DNA of 64,000 bases from positions 1-64,000 of the forward strand of contig DASVCA010000109.1 of the NCBI GenBank assembly GCA_036381835.1, given 5' to 3'. A program made the position numbers and the translations under genes. The number at the start of each line of letters is the position of its first letter. Position 1 is the stretch's first letter. A model generated the notes under the pieces. It saw nothing but the letters and a program-made list of their open reading frames with translations, was not told the origin of the DNA and made no database searches. The stretch comes from DASULK01 sp036381835. Its GTDB lineage: Bacteria > Actinomycetota > Actinomycetes > Mycobacteriales > Micromonosporaceae. This document shows positions 38,747-46,447 of this stretch, one piece after another.

Positions 38747-38891
38747 GGCCGTACCTCCGTTTTCGCGGGCTCAACCCTGGTCTCCCGGTCACTCTAATGG
38801 GGCGGTGCCCACCGGCCGCTCCAACATCCGTTGCCGCGCCGTGGGTGCCACCGGATTCCCCGGGTAGGGTGTGTGCGGTTAGCGTGCTGTC

Positions 38892-40112
38892 ATGCCCCCC
38901 GACCGTGACCGGCTGCGCGACCGACTCGATCAGGCCACCGCCCGCCTCGACCCGCCACTCGCCGTCGTCGATCTCGATGGGTTCGACCGCAACGCGGCGG
39001 CGCTGACCGAACGGGCGGCGGGCAAACCCCTGCGGGTGGCGAGCAAATCGGTACGCTGCCGGTCCCTGCTGGCCCGGGTCCTCGCCACCCCCGGCTGGCG
39101 CGGAGTGATGGCGTACACGCTGCGCGAGGCGATGTGGCTGGTACGTACCGGCGTCACCGATGACGTACTGGTGGCGTACCCGACCGCGGACCGTGCGGCG
39201 CTGCGCGAGTTGGTCGCCGACGGCGCGGCGGCGGACGCGGTGACGCTCATGATCGACGGCCCCGAGCAGCTCGACCTGATCGACGCGGTGGCCGCGCCCG
39301 AGCGGCGTGCCCAGGTGCGGGTCTGTCTCGAACTGGACGCCTCATGGCGGCCGCTGCACGGCGGCCCGGGCGGGCGGGTGCACATCGGGGTACGCCGGTC
39401 GCCGGTGCACGCGCCGGCGACTGCGGGCGCGCTCGCCGCGCACGTCGCAGGTCGGCGGGGATTCCGGCTGGTCGGTCTGATGGCGTACGAGGCGCAGATC
39501 GCGGGCCTGGCCGACGCACCCCCCGGGCAGGCGCTGCGCGGCGCGTTGATCCGGGCGGTGCAGCGCGGGTCGTACCGGGAGTTGGTGCGGCGGCGGGCGG
39601 CGGCGGTGGCCGCGGTACGGGAACACGCGGACCTGGAATTCGTCAACGGGGGCGGCACCGGCAGTGTCGCCGCGACCACGGCGGACCCGGCCGTCACCGA
39701 GATCACCGCCGGGTCGGGCCTGTTCGGACCGGCCCTGTTCGACGGCTACCGGGCGTGGCGGCCCACCCCGGCGGCGTTCTTCGCGCTGCCCGTGGTGCGC
39801 CGTCCCGCCCCGGACATCGCCACCGTCCTCGGCGGCGGTTGGATCGCCTCCGGGCCCGCCGAGCCGAGCCGGCTGCCGATTCCGTGGCTGCCGGCCGGGC
39901 TGCGACTGATCGGCACCGAGGGCGCGGGCGAGGTGCAGACCCCGTTGACCGGCCCGGCCGCGGCGGCGCTGCGCGTCGGCGACCGGGTCTGGTTCCGCCA
40001 CGCCAAGGCCGGGGAACTGTGCGAGCACGTCAACGAGCTGCACCTGGTCGACGGGGACCGGATCGCGGCGACCGTCCCCACCTACCGGGGCGAGGGCCAC
40101 GCGTTCCTTTGA
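38892..40112 (+). CDS. PLP-dependent amino acid deaminase/aldolase (alanine racemase-like fold)
   Basis: 406 aa. The N-terminal TIM barrel has the PLP lysine in LRVASKSVRCR near residue 54 and HIGVRRSP; the C-terminal beta domain has FRHAKAGELCEHVNELHLV, where the His and Cys match the metal site of D-serine dehydratase/D-threonine aldolase-type enzymes. It probably acts on a D-amino or beta-hydroxy amino acid. TAGCGT lies 6 nt before ATG 38892 (leaderless-like). It is inserted, with the next two genes, between tmk and topA. Confidence 0.8.
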   Translation: MPPDRDRLRDRLDQATARLDPPLAVVDLDGFDRNAAALTERAAGKPLRVASKSVRCRSLLARVLATPGWRGVMAYTLREAMWLVRTGVTDDVLVAYPTADRAALRELVADGAAADAVTLMIDGPEQLDLIDAVAAPERRAQVRVCLELDASWRPLHGGPGGRVHIGVRRSPVHAPATAGALAAHVAGRRGFRLVGLMAYEAQIAGLADAPPGQALRGALIRAVQRGSYRELVRRRAAAVAAVREHADLEFVNGGGTGSVAATTADPAVTEITAGSGLFGPALFDGYRAWRPTPAAFFALPVVRRPAPDIATVLGGGWIASGPAEPSRLPIPWLPAGLRLIGTEGAGEVQTPLTGPAAAALRVGDRVWFRHAKAGELCEHVNELHLVDGDRIAATVPTYRGEGHAFL

Positions 40113-40178
40113 CGTGCGCGGACCGGCAGGGGCGGTCAGCGGCGAATCCAGGTCCGAACGACGGCGCGATCGTGACGT

Positions 40179-40766
40179 CTAGGCGGCGTTGACGTGCCGG
40201 TGCAGGTATTCGCGGATGATCGCCTTCGCTTCGGCCAGCACCGCGTCGTCCCCGTCCGGGTCGCGCCGGAAGGCCATCTTGATCAACGCGTCACCCGTTT
40301 CCACGGCGATCAGCAGCGCGAACCGTAGCCGCTCGTCGTCGGCGACGCCGAACTGCTCGACGAGCACCTGTCCGAGCCGCTCCGCGATGACCGAGTTGTT
40401 GTCCCGGACGCCGTCGAGCAGATGAACGTCGACGATGTCTCCGAAGTGCACGGTCCGGAAACCGGGGAGGCTGCGGTGCATCGCGATGTACTCGTCGACC
40501 GCCGCATCGACGCCGTCCCACCAGTGGGTGAAGACGCCGCTGCGGAACCGTTCGGTGAGCCGGGCCAGGTAGGCGTCCATGTTGCGCTGGGCCAGCGCCT
40601 GAACGACCGCGCGCTTGTCCGGGAAGAACTGGTAGACGGAACCGATCGCGACACCGGCCCGTTCCGCGAGCAACGTGGTCGTCAGCGCTTCGTAGCCCAC
40701 CTCGTCCAACAGCTGGGCGCAGGCGTCGAGCATGCGCCGCACGCGGGCGACGCTGCGACTCTGCAC
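40179..40766 (-). CDS. TetR-family transcriptional regulator
   Basis: 195 aa: HTH TTTLLAERAGVAIGSVYQFFPDKRAVVQAL at about residues 28-57, then a ligand domain. The start is uncertain. Coding-like sequence continues upstream in frame through RLRRVP and SEKANPSLPAVG to a CTG at 40823 with AGAGGA before it, but no ATG/GTG/TTG occurs there; GTG 40766 is the first canonical start. It is divergent from the lactone oxidase gene with a clear palindrome between, so it probably represses that gene. Confidence 0.87.
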   Translation of the reverse strand: MQSRSVARVRRMLDACAQLLDEVGYEALTTTLLAERAGVAIGSVYQFFPDKRAVVQALAQRNMDAYLARLTERFRSGVFTHWWDGVDAAVDEYIAMHRSLPGFRTVHFGDIVDVHLLDGVRDNNSVIAERLGQVLVEQFGVADDERLRFALLIAVETGDALIKMAFRRDPDGDDAVLAEAKAIIREYLHRHVNAA

Positions 40767-40904
40767 CGGGACCCGACGCAGTCGACCGACGGCCGGTAAC
40801 GAGGGGTTCGCTTTCTCGCTCAGGCCCTTTTCCTCTCCGCAGCGGCATCAGGAGTGCACGGGAGAAGACTACCGAAACAGGGCTCGCCCAATCCCGCGCC
40901 GACT

Positions 40905-40925
40905 GATATGAAGGCTGTTCATATC
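40905..40925. promoter_or_regulatory. TetR-type operator
   Basis: GATATGAA (40905-40912) and TTCATATC (40918-40925) form a perfect 8-bp inverted repeat with a 5-bp centre, in an AT-rich patch of the tetR/oxidase intergenic region. It is 28 bp before the oxidase start, so a bound repressor would block that promoter. Assignment to the adjacent TetR is inference. Confidence 0.75.
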
Positions 40926-40953
40926 CGATTGGAAGCCACCCGCCGGAGGTCGA

Positions 40954-42273
40954 ATGCGCGGCGAAGACCCCACCGCGAGCGCCGACTGGTCGAACTGGGC
41001 CGGCAACCAGCGCGCCACCGCGCGAGAGGTGCTCACGCCCGCCACCGTGGACGAGGTCGTTGCCGCGGTACGGGCGGCGGCGACCGCTGGACGACGGATC
41101 AAGCCGGTCGGCAGCGGACACTCGTTCACCGACATCGCCCGCCCCGAAGACCGGCTGCTGAACCTGTCCCGATTGGCCCGGCCGGTGTCGATCGACGCCG
41201 ACCAGCGGTTGGCGACCGTGTCCGCCGGGATCACGCTGCACGAGCTGAACCGGACACTCGCCGCGCACGGCCTGGCGCTGCCCAACCTCGGCGACATCGA
41301 CCGGCAGACCATCTCCGGGGCGATCAGCACCGGGACCCACGGCACCGGTGCCGCGTACGGCTGCCTCGCCACCTTCGTCGAAGGGCTCACCCTGGTCACC
41401 GCGTCCGGCGAGGTGCTGCGCTGCTCCGCCACCGAGCACCCGGACGTGTTCGCCGCCGCCCGGGTCGGACTCGGCGCGCTCGGCGTCATCGTGGAGGTGA
41501 CGCTCCGCTGCGTGGACGCGTTCGTGCTGCGGGCCGACGAGCGCCCCGCGCCGCTGCCAGCCGTACTGGTCGAGCTGGACGAGCACGTCGCCGGCAACGA
41601 CCACTTCGAGTTCTACTGGTTCCCCTACACCGACCGCGTCCAGATCAAAGCCAACAACCGGGTGCCGACGAACGACCGACCCCTGTCCCGGCTGCGCGGC
41701 TGGCTGGACGACGACTTCCTGTCCAACACCGTCTTCGCCGGAGCCTGCCGGCTCGGCCGACGGGTGCCCGCGCTGGCGCCGACCATCAGCGCCGTCTCCG
41801 CCCGCGCGTTGACCGCCCGCACCTACACGGGCGCCTCGTACGAGGTCTTCTGCACCCCCCGCCGGGTGCGTTTCGTGGAGATGGAGTACGCCCTGCCCCG
41901 CGCCGCCCTGCCGGAGGCGCTGGCCGCGCTCCGCCGCATTATCGACACCCTGCCGTTCAAGGTGCTCTTCCCGGTGGAGGTGCGGTTCACCGCAGCCGAC
42001 GACATCTGGCTCTCGCACGGCTACGGCCGCGAGTCGGCCTACCTCGCCGTCCACCAGTACGTCGGGGTGCCGTACGAGCCGTACTTCCGGGCGTTCGAGC
42101 AGGTCGCCCAGAGCCTGGAAGGCCGCCCGCACTGGGGCAAGCTGCACTACCGCGACGCCGAATCGCTCCGCGCGGCCTACCCCCGGTTCACCGACTTCCT
42201 GGCCGTGCGCGACCGCCTTGACCCCGGCCGGGTCTTCGCCAACGCCTACACCCAGCGCGTGCTGGGCGGCTGA
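40954..42273 (+). CDS. D-arabinono-1,4-lactone oxidase-like flavoprotein
   Basis: 439-aa VAO-family oxidoreductase: FAD-binding domain with IKPVGSGHSFTDIA near residues 49-62 (His is the covalent FAD site in aldonolactone oxidases), GTHGTGAAYG, and the C-terminal catalytic domain with FPVEVRFTAADDIWLS and the ending HWGKLHYRD. It oxidises an aldonolactone or alditol. CGGAGG precedes ATG 40954. It is divergent from tetR, with a perfect palindrome between. It ends 11 bp from the convergent topA stop. Confidence 0.88.
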   Translation: MRGEDPTASADWSNWAGNQRATAREVLTPATVDEVVAAVRAAATAGRRIKPVGSGHSFTDIARPEDRLLNLSRLARPVSIDADQRLATVSAGITLHELNRTLAAHGLALPNLGDIDRQTISGAISTGTHGTGAAYGCLATFVEGLTLVTASGEVLRCSATEHPDVFAAARVGLGALGVIVEVTLRCVDAFVLRADERPAPLPAVLVELDEHVAGNDHFEFYWFPYTDRVQIKANNRVPTNDRPLSRLRGWLDDDFLSNTVFAGACRLGRRVPALAPTISAVSARALTARTYTGASYEVFCTPRRVRFVEMEYALPRAALPEALAALRRIIDTLPFKVLFPVEVRFTAADDIWLSHGYGRESAYLAVHQYVGVPYEPYFRAFEQVAQSLEGRPHWGKLHYRDAESLRAAYPRFTDFLAVRDRLDPGRVFANAYTQRVLGG

Positions 42274-42284
42274 CCATACCGATG

Positions 42285-44975
42285 TCAGCCGCCGGCGGCC
42301 TCCCGGGCGGCGGTCTTCCTCGGAGCCTTCTTGGCGGCCTTCTTACGCGGCGCCGGGCCTTTCGCCCGTTTCTCGGCGAGCATCTCCGACGCCTGCTCCA
42401 GGCTCAACTCCTCCGGCGTCTGGCCCCGCCGCAACGAGACGTTGGTCTCCCCGTCCGTCACGTACGGGCCGAACCGGCCGGACTTGATCACCAGGGGCTT
42501 CTCCGTCAACGGGTCGATGCCGAGTTCCCGCAGCGGCGGGGCCGGCGCGCGACGCTGACGGGTCTTCGGCGCGGCGAACAGCGCCAACGCCTCGTCCAGC
42601 GTCACCGTGAAGATCTGCTCATCCGACTCCAGGGAGCGGTACTCGTCGCCCCGCTTCACGTACGGCCCGTAGCGACCGGAGGCCGCGTACACCTCGGCCC
42701 CCTCGGAGGTCACCCCCACCAGCCGGGGCAGACTCAGCAGCTTCAACGCGTCCGCCAGGGTCATCGAGTCCGGGGACTGCGACCGCAGCAGAGAGGCGTT
42801 GCGGTCCCCGCTGGACACGTACGGGCCGAAACGACCGGACTTGAGCACCACCGGTTCCCCGGTCTCGGGATGTTCGCCGAGCTTGCGTTCACCCCCGCCG
42901 CTGAGGAACAGTTCGTCGACCTTCTCCGGCGTCAGCTCGTCCGGTGCGATCCCCTCCGGGATCGTCACCCGGTCGCCGGCCTCGCCATCCGCCTCCGGCC
43001 CCGCGTTCGGCAACGATCGCTGCAGATACGGTCCGTAACGGCCGACCCGCACCACCACCTCGCGTCCCTGCTCGTCGCGGAACAGCGGAATGGAGTTCAC
43101 CGCACGGGCGTCGATCTCACCCAGCCGCTCGGTGACGAGCTTCTTCAGCCCACCCTCCCGGGCCACCGATGCCTCACCGGCGCCGTCGCCGCCGCCGAAG
43201 TAGAACGCGGAGAGGAAATCCACCGCCGCCTGGTCGCCGCTGGCGATCTCGTCCAGCTCGTTCTCCATCGCGGCGGTGAAGTCGTAGTCGACCAGCCGCG
43301 GATAGTGGCGTTCCATCAACGCCACCACGGCGAAGGCGATGAAGGACGGGATCAGCGCCTGCCCGCGCTTGAACACGTAGCCGCGGTCCTGGATGGTCTG
43401 CATGATCGACGCGTACGTCGACGGTCGCCCGATGCCCAGCTCCTCCAGCGCCTTGACCAGCGACGCCTCCGTGTACCGGGCCGGCGGCTGGGTCTGGTGC
43501 CCGACCGCGGCCAGTTCCTCGGCGGTCAACGTCTGGCCCTTGACCAGGTTCGGCAGCCGCCGCTCGGCGTCCTCAGCCTCGGCGTTCTCGTCGTCGGACG
43601 ACTCGACGTAGGCCCGCAGGAACCCCGGCTCGGTGATCGTCTTACCGGTGGCGCCGAAGTCCGCCTCCTCGCCCGCCGTGGACACCGCCCGGATCCGGAC
43701 CGAGACGCTGAAGCCGACGGCGTCGGTCATCTGCGAGGCGACCGTACGCCGCCAGATCAGCTCGTAGAGCTTGAGCTCCTCAACGGACAGCTCGTCGGCG
43801 ACCTCGCCCGGGGTTCGGAAGGCATCCCCCGCCGGCCGGATCGCCTCGTGCGCCTCCTGCGCGTTCTTCACCCGGCCGGTGTAGCGGCGCGGCTCCGGCG
43901 GCACGTTGCGCTCCCCGTACAGCTCGGCGATCTGCCGACGGGCGGCGGCGATGGCCGTCTCGGACAGGTTCACCGAGTCGGTACGCATGTAGGTGATGTA
44001 GCCGTTCTCGTACAACCGCTGGGCGATCCGCATCGTCTGCTGGGAGGAGAACCGCAGCTTGCGCGCCGCCTCCTGCTGCAGGGTGGAAGTGATGAACGGC
44101 GGGTACGGACGACGCCGGTACGGCTTCTCCTCAACCCGGGTGACGGTGAACGGCCGCCCTTCGAGGCGGGCGGCCAGCCCGCGCGCCCCGTCGGCGTCCA
44201 GGTGCACCGCCCCCGACTCCGGCTTGACCCGGCCGGTGGTCGGCTCGAAGTCCTTGCCGGTGGCGATCCGGTCCCCGTTGAGCGCGATCAGGGTCGCCCC
44301 GAAGGTGCGCGGCCCCTCTCCGGCACCGGCCGCCAGGGTCGCGGCGATGTCCCAGTACTCGGCGGAGCGGAACGCCATACGCTGACGTTCCCGTTCGACC
44401 ACGATCCGGGTGGCCACCGACTGCACCCGGCCCGCGGACAGCTTGGGCATGACCTTCTTCCACAGCACCGGCGACACTTCGTAGCCGTACAGCCGATCCA
44501 GGATTCGGCGGGCCTCCTGGGCATCGACCAGGGCCCGGTCGATCTCGCGCGGATTCGCCACGGCCGCCTGAATCGCCCGCTTGGTGATCTCGTGGAAGAC
44601 CATGCGCCGGACCGGCACCTTCGGCTTCAGCGTCTCCACCAGATGCCAGGCGATCGCCTCGCCCTCACGGTCCTCGTCGGTGGCGAGATAGATCTCGTCG
44701 ACCTGCCTGGCCAGCTTGGTCAGCTTCGAGATCTGCTGCTTGCGTTCGGCGGACACCACGTAGAGGGCGGTGAAACCGTGGTCCACATCGACGCCGAGCC
44801 GGGCCCAAGGCTCCTTCTTGTACTCCGCCGGCACCTCATCGGCGCTGCGCGGCAGATCGCGCACATGGCCATAACTGGCCTCGACGACGTAACCCGGGCC
44901 GAGATACCCGGAGATCGTCTTGGCCTTCGCCGGTGACTCGACGATCACCAGGCGGGTGCTGGCGTTGCTCGGCAT
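42285..44975 (-). CDS. topA: DNA topoisomerase I
   Basis: 896 aa type IA enzyme relaxing negative supercoils. It has an N-terminal TOPRIM domain (LVIVESPAKAKTI, ATDEDREGEAIAWH), catalytic Tyr in GYITYMRTDSVNLS near residue 329, and several C-terminal repeats of the type GRYGPYL/GRFGPYV (four seen) in place of zinc fingers, then a Lys/Ala tail (RKKAAKKAPRK). ATG 44975 follows GAGGGAGAAC. It is essential, and part of the conserved topA-hppA-tad block. Confidence 0.96.
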   Translation of the reverse strand: MPSNASTRLVIVESPAKAKTISGYLGPGYVVEASYGHVRDLPRSADEVPAEYKKEPWARLGVDVDHGFTALYVVSAERKQQISKLTKLARQVDEIYLATDEDREGEAIAWHLVETLKPKVPVRRMVFHEITKRAIQAAVANPREIDRALVDAQEARRILDRLYGYEVSPVLWKKVMPKLSAGRVQSVATRIVVERERQRMAFRSAEYWDIAATLAAGAGEGPRTFGATLIALNGDRIATGKDFEPTTGRVKPESGAVHLDADGARGLAARLEGRPFTVTRVEEKPYRRRPYPPFITSTLQQEAARKLRFSSQQTMRIAQRLYENGYITYMRTDSVNLSETAIAAARRQIAELYGERNVPPEPRRYTGRVKNAQEAHEAIRPAGDAFRTPGEVADELSVEELKLYELIWRRTVASQMTDAVGFSVSVRIRAVSTAGEEADFGATGKTITEPGFLRAYVESSDDENAEAEDAERRLPNLVKGQTLTAEELAAVGHQTQPPARYTEASLVKALEELGIGRPSTYASIMQTIQDRGYVFKRGQALIPSFIAFAVVALMERHYPRLVDYDFTAAMENELDEIASGDQAAVDFLSAFYFGGGDGAGEASVAREGGLKKLVTERLGEIDARAVNSIPLFRDEQGREVVVRVGRYGPYLQRSLPNAGPEADGEAGDRVTIPEGIAPDELTPEKVDELFLSGGGERKLGEHPETGEPVVLKSGRFGPYVSSGDRNASLLRSQSPDSMTLADALKLLSLPRLVGVTSEGAEVYAASGRYGPYVKRGDEYRSLESDEQIFTVTLDEALALFAAPKTRQRRAPAPPLRELGIDPLTEKPLVIKSGRFGPYVTDGETNVSLRRGQTPEELSLEQASEMLAEKRAKGPAPRKKAAKKAPRKTAAREAAGG

Positions 44976-45233
44976 GTTCTCCCTCGGTGGCTGTCCGTCC
45001 CGCTGGCCGCCATGGCCGGCGCCCTCACCGCCCGGCGGTCGGGCGAGTGGCTGATGCATAACGTAACGCGCGATTCGGCCCTCGGTGGTACAGGCGGCGA
45101 AGCGCTTACCCGGTGATCACCCGGAGGTCCGGTACGGCGAGGTCCGGCCGCATCACCGGATCGGACGGTACACCCCGTCGCGGACGTGACGCCGCACACC
45201 GCGCCAGAACCGGACGCTGGACGGCCGCGTCGA

Positions 45234-45830
45234 CTAGCGGGACGGCCAGTGCCCGACGGGAGCGGCGGGCGGGCGCTCGCCGACCAGTTCCGCCAGGCGG
45301 TCCAGCCGGCGTCGGCCGGTGATCCGGTAGGCGGGGCCACCACCCCGGCGCCCCACCAGCTCCGCGGGCAGCCCGATCGCGGCGAGCGCCGTACCCGCGG
45401 CCGGCCAGCAGGGCCGGTCGGAGGCGCCGAGCCGCAGCAGGTAGCCGGTGGCGTCGCCGGTGCCGGCCGCCGCCGCCCACAGCCGCAGCCGCCGCCCGTC
45501 GAGATAGAAGTCGGGGGGTGGATGTTTGATCGCCCCGCGCAGCCAGCTCCTGCCCAGGGGCGCCAGCGAGGCGGCGTACGCGGTTCGGACGCCCAGTCGC
45601 TGATCGGCGGTGTGCACCCAGGTCGCGGCCAGATCCCGCGCCGCCAGTTCCGCGATGAGCACATGCACCCGCCAGGCGTCGTCAACCACGACGGACACCC
45701 GGGCGGTGCCCCCCATCCGCACCACCTGGCCCGACCCCACCAACAGCCCGGCCAGGTCGGCGGGCGAGGGCTGGCCCGCCTCGACTCCGAAGAGGGAGAG
45801 CTGTCGTGGGTCGGGACGCGTCAGCGGCAC
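45234..45830 (-). CDS. Uncharacterised protein with QLSLF clamp-binding-like motif
   Basis: 198-aa protein with no enzyme signature I recognise. Near its N-terminus, after PLTRPDPR, it has QLSLFG at residues 10-15, a match to the beta-sliding-clamp binding pentapeptide QL(S/D)LF found in clamp partners such as polymerases and MutS. The rest is a mixed alpha/beta region with CWPAAGTALAAIGLPAEL and a basic end. By position next to topA it may correspond to a conserved actinobacterial unknown (the Rv3647c position of M. tuberculosis, from memory). GTG 45830 overlaps the lipoprotein stop by 10 bp. Confidence 0.65.
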   Translation of the reverse strand: MPLTRPDPRQLSLFGVEAGQPSPADLAGLLVGSGQVVRMGGTARVSVVVDDAWRVHVLIAELAARDLAATWVHTADQRLGVRTAYAASLAPLGRSWLRGAIKHPPPDFYLDGRRLRLWAAAAGTGDATGYLLRLGASDRPCWPAAGTALAAIGLPAELVGRRGGGPAYRITGRRRLDRLAELVGERPPAAPVGHWPSR

Positions 45831-46363
45831 TCCGGAACCTCGTCGAACGCGCGTTTCAACTCGGGTGAGTTGAGGTTACTGGTGTCCAGCGCGCTCGCGT
45901 CATATTCCGCACTGAGCACGTTCATCGCCGCTTCCACACCGTCGTAGAACGCGCTCGCCTCACCGGTGGACAGCCCTTCGACCGTCCGCTTGGCCCTGCC
46001 GTACGCGTCGCGCACGGCAGCCAACGCGGTGACGAAGCCGCGCGCGACCGCCTCGCCCTGCTCCACATCGGGTACGCCGGCCGCCGCCACCTTCCGCCGG
46101 GCGGTCTCCGTGGCGGCCTCCGCCCCGCCGAGCAGCCGGACCAGATTCTCCTTCGCCTGGGCCGGGGTGGTCTGTGCGGTCATCTGCTGCTCGGTGCTGC
46201 GGGCGAGGCTGCTGATCTCCGACTGCCAGGGGGTCAGCGCGGTGCAGACCGCGGCGGCCCAGGCCCGTGGGCTCGGCCCGGCCGCGCAGCCCGTGAAGAG
46301 AAGCACCAGCACGGCGAACGCTGCCGTGCGGCGTGCGGCCGGGTTCGCTCGCGGCATTCGCAT
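45821..46363 (-). CDS. Predicted lipoprotein
   Basis: 180 aa. The N-terminal signal (basic start, hydrophobic AAFAVLVLLFTG) is followed by a lipobox cysteine in LLFTGCAAG near residue 26. The mature part is helical, with no recognised domain. The start ATG 46363 is chosen because TAGGCT lies 7 nt upstream, and because upstream ATGs fall inside the hppA terminator hairpin. Likely anchored at the outer face of the membrane. It overlaps the next gene by 10 bp. Confidence 0.75.
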   Translation of the reverse strand: MRMPRANPAARRTAAFAVLVLLFTGCAAGPSPRAWAAAVCTALTPWQSEISSLARSTEQQMTAQTTPAQAKENLVRLLGGAEAATETARRKVAAAGVPDVEQGEAVARGFVTALAAVRDAYGRAKRTVEGLSTGEASAFYDGVEAAMNVLSAEYDASALDTSNLNSPELKRAFDEVPECR

Positions 46364-46397
46364 GCGTTGCAGCCTACGGATCGTTGCCTGAAACGAC

Positions 46398-46435
46398 ATG
46401 TGCCCCGTTCCGCCGGCGGGCGGAACGGGGCACAT
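46398..46435. terminator. hppA terminator hairpin
   Basis: A perfect 17-bp stem: ATGTGCCCCGTTCCGCC (46398-46414) and its complement at 46419-46435, with a 4-nt loop. It begins 12 bp beyond the hppA stop (46448) on the minus strand, followed by GTCGTTTC. It is one of the strongest hairpins in the window. Confidence 0.85.
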
Positions 46436-46447
46436 GGCTGAGCGGGG

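Noticed and set aside
42282..44936. An 884-codon plus-strand frame opposite topA
   Set aside because: Mirror of topA codons with no recognisable domain.
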